NCBI GenBank assembly: GCA_028281165.1
Contig: JANQKI010000237.1
Location: 1 to 40,662 of the forward strand
Source of the DNA: Opitutaceae bacterium
Lineage (GTDB): Bacteria; Verrucomicrobiota; Verrucomicrobiia; Opitutales; Opitutaceae
Reading direction: 5' to 3'
DNA: 40,662 bases
Position 1 is the stretch's first letter. Each line of letters starts with the position of its first letter. The position numbers were made by a program, and so were the translations under genes. The notes under the pieces are model-generated. The model was not told the DNA's origin and searched no databases. It saw only the letters and a program-made list of their open reading frames with translations. Shown here piece by piece: positions 39,940 to 40,662 of the stretch.

Positions 39940-40662
39940 TTAAGAGATGGAAGCGCTGGGGAAAGCCAATCTAACCTGAAACCTGTTTCGCTCCCTGAGC
40001 CGACAGGTCACCCTTATCTCCAGCAATTCAGCCAACGCTTTTACAAGGGAAAGACCAAGACCAGTGTGATGTCCCCCACTCCGAGCAGGATCTTTTCGCC
40101 AAAATCGCTCGAAGATGCGTTCAAGGTCGTCTTCCGAGAGTCCGTTAGTCTCGTTCTCAACCACAAGTTCGAATCCGCCATTTTCACTTAGGGAACTGAA
40201 AACAACCACTGAACCCGTTACGCTGTAGGCGATGGCATTATCGATAAGGTTTTGAATCATAATCTCCAATTTGGCCTTGTCAGTGATGATCTTAATTTCG
40301 GGATCAATGTTGTCCTCAAGACTAAGCATGCTCGAATCAGCAACCTCCTCGCTACGTCTCCAACATTCTCTTACAAGATCATCGACCAGAAATTCCTCGA
40401 GCGATATAGCAGCAGTACGATTATCGCAACGAGTCAGTTCGAGGAGATTGTTTACGATTCGCTCCATATGCAGAGCGATATCCAGATTATCGCGGAAAAG
40501 ACGCTTCGCGCATTCGACATCTTCCGGCCACTTGTTGCCGGTCTCGCAAGCCATTTTCAATTCCGCTACGGGAGTCCTGAGTTCATGAGCTACAGCGCTT
40601 GAGAAGCGACGCTCTCTTGAAAATGCCTCGTAAGAACGCTCAAGAAGCTCGTTAAGCGCGTT
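39940..40662 (-). CDS. Sensor histidine kinase (partial, N-terminus off window)
   Basis: The visible 240 residues are the kinase core. The frame is open to the right edge, so the sensor and membrane part are outside. An end-of-HAMP-like helix (LLERSYEAFSRERRFSSA) leads into the H-box AVAHELRTPVAELK, then the dimerisation helix (NNLLELTRCDN), the N-box QNLIDNAIAYS, an F-box-like ERIFERFWRKDPARS and the G-box GGHHTGLGLSLVKALAEL. The usual D-x-G-x-G (G1) region reads VENETNGLSEDD, so the D box is weak or altered. A response regulator partner is expected just beyond the right edge; it may control the secreted-protein and porin-like genes (inference). Confidence 0.9.
   Translation of the reverse strand, partial: NALNELLERSYEAFSRERRFSSAVAHELRTPVAELKMACETGNKWPEDVECAKRLFRDNLDIALHMERIVNNLLELTRCDNRTAAISLEEFLVDDLVRECWRRSEEVADSSMLSLEDNIDPEIKIITDKAKLEIMIQNLIDNAIAYSVTGSVVVFSSLSENGGFELVVENETNGLSEDDLERIFERFWRKDPARSGGHHTGLGLSLVKALAELLEIRVTCRLRERNRFQVRLAFPSASIS

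Overview
The window looks like a chromosomal segment of a marine Verrucomicrobiota bacterium, most likely class Opitutae (Pelagicoccus/Puniceicoccales-like). This is an inference from the gene mix (PadR plus duplicated-domain ABC permease, Mrp/Mbh-like antiporter, acidic secreted proteins, roughly 50 percent GC), not a database match. Shine-Dalgarno motifs are sparse, and several starts are GTG or TTG. No rRNA, tRNA, CRISPR array, insertion sequence or phage gene was seen.

Layout. (1) 1-3258, minus: metal efflux genes cusB-like (cut by the left edge), tolC/cusC-like, and a small Cys/His-rich secreted protein. (2) 3541-11413, plus: an Mrp/Mbh-type cation/proton antiporter operon in the order E-F-G-MbhD-(MbhE+B)-C-D1-D2-two tiny membrane proteins-D3. 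(3) 11417-14842, plus, directly behind it: YceI-like protein, methyltransferase, FAD oxidoreductase and type III polyketide synthase, a candidate phenolic-lipid or quinone pathway. (4) 14994-15509: a BLUF blue-light receptor. (5) 15529-28788, minus: one long chemotaxis operon, in transcription order cheY1-cheA-mcp-cheW-truncated hemoglobin-unknown-hemA-UbiB kinase-cheY2-cheB-cheR-large coiled-coil protein. (6) 29146-32493, minus: two paralogous NtrC-like response regulators. (7) a gene-free kilobase (32494-33490) rich in inverted repeats. (8) 33491-37664, plus: PadR regulator, ABC permease, secreted chorismate mutase, 63-aa protein. (9) 37691-40662, minus: outer-membrane porin-like protein, secreted acidic protein, and a histidine kinase cut by the right edge.

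The most striking feature is the chemosensory operon. It embeds a group I truncated hemoglobin, the first committed enzyme of C5 heme synthesis (GluTR), a UbiB-type kinase and an unrecognised 249-aa protein. Its soluble receptor has two PAS domains, the second with a His/Trp pair reminiscent of heme-PAS O2 sensors. The operon ends with a coiled-coil protein that has a degenerate receptor tip and a CheZ-like DxxxQ motif. I propose a heme-coupled gas or redox sensing chemotaxis-like pathway, possibly linked to the convergent BLUF gene. Other notable points: both NtrC-like regulators lack the sigma-54 GAFTGA loop; His-rich loops occur in three antiporter subunits beside the copper-type efflux genes; and one D subunit lacks the usual TM7 lysine.
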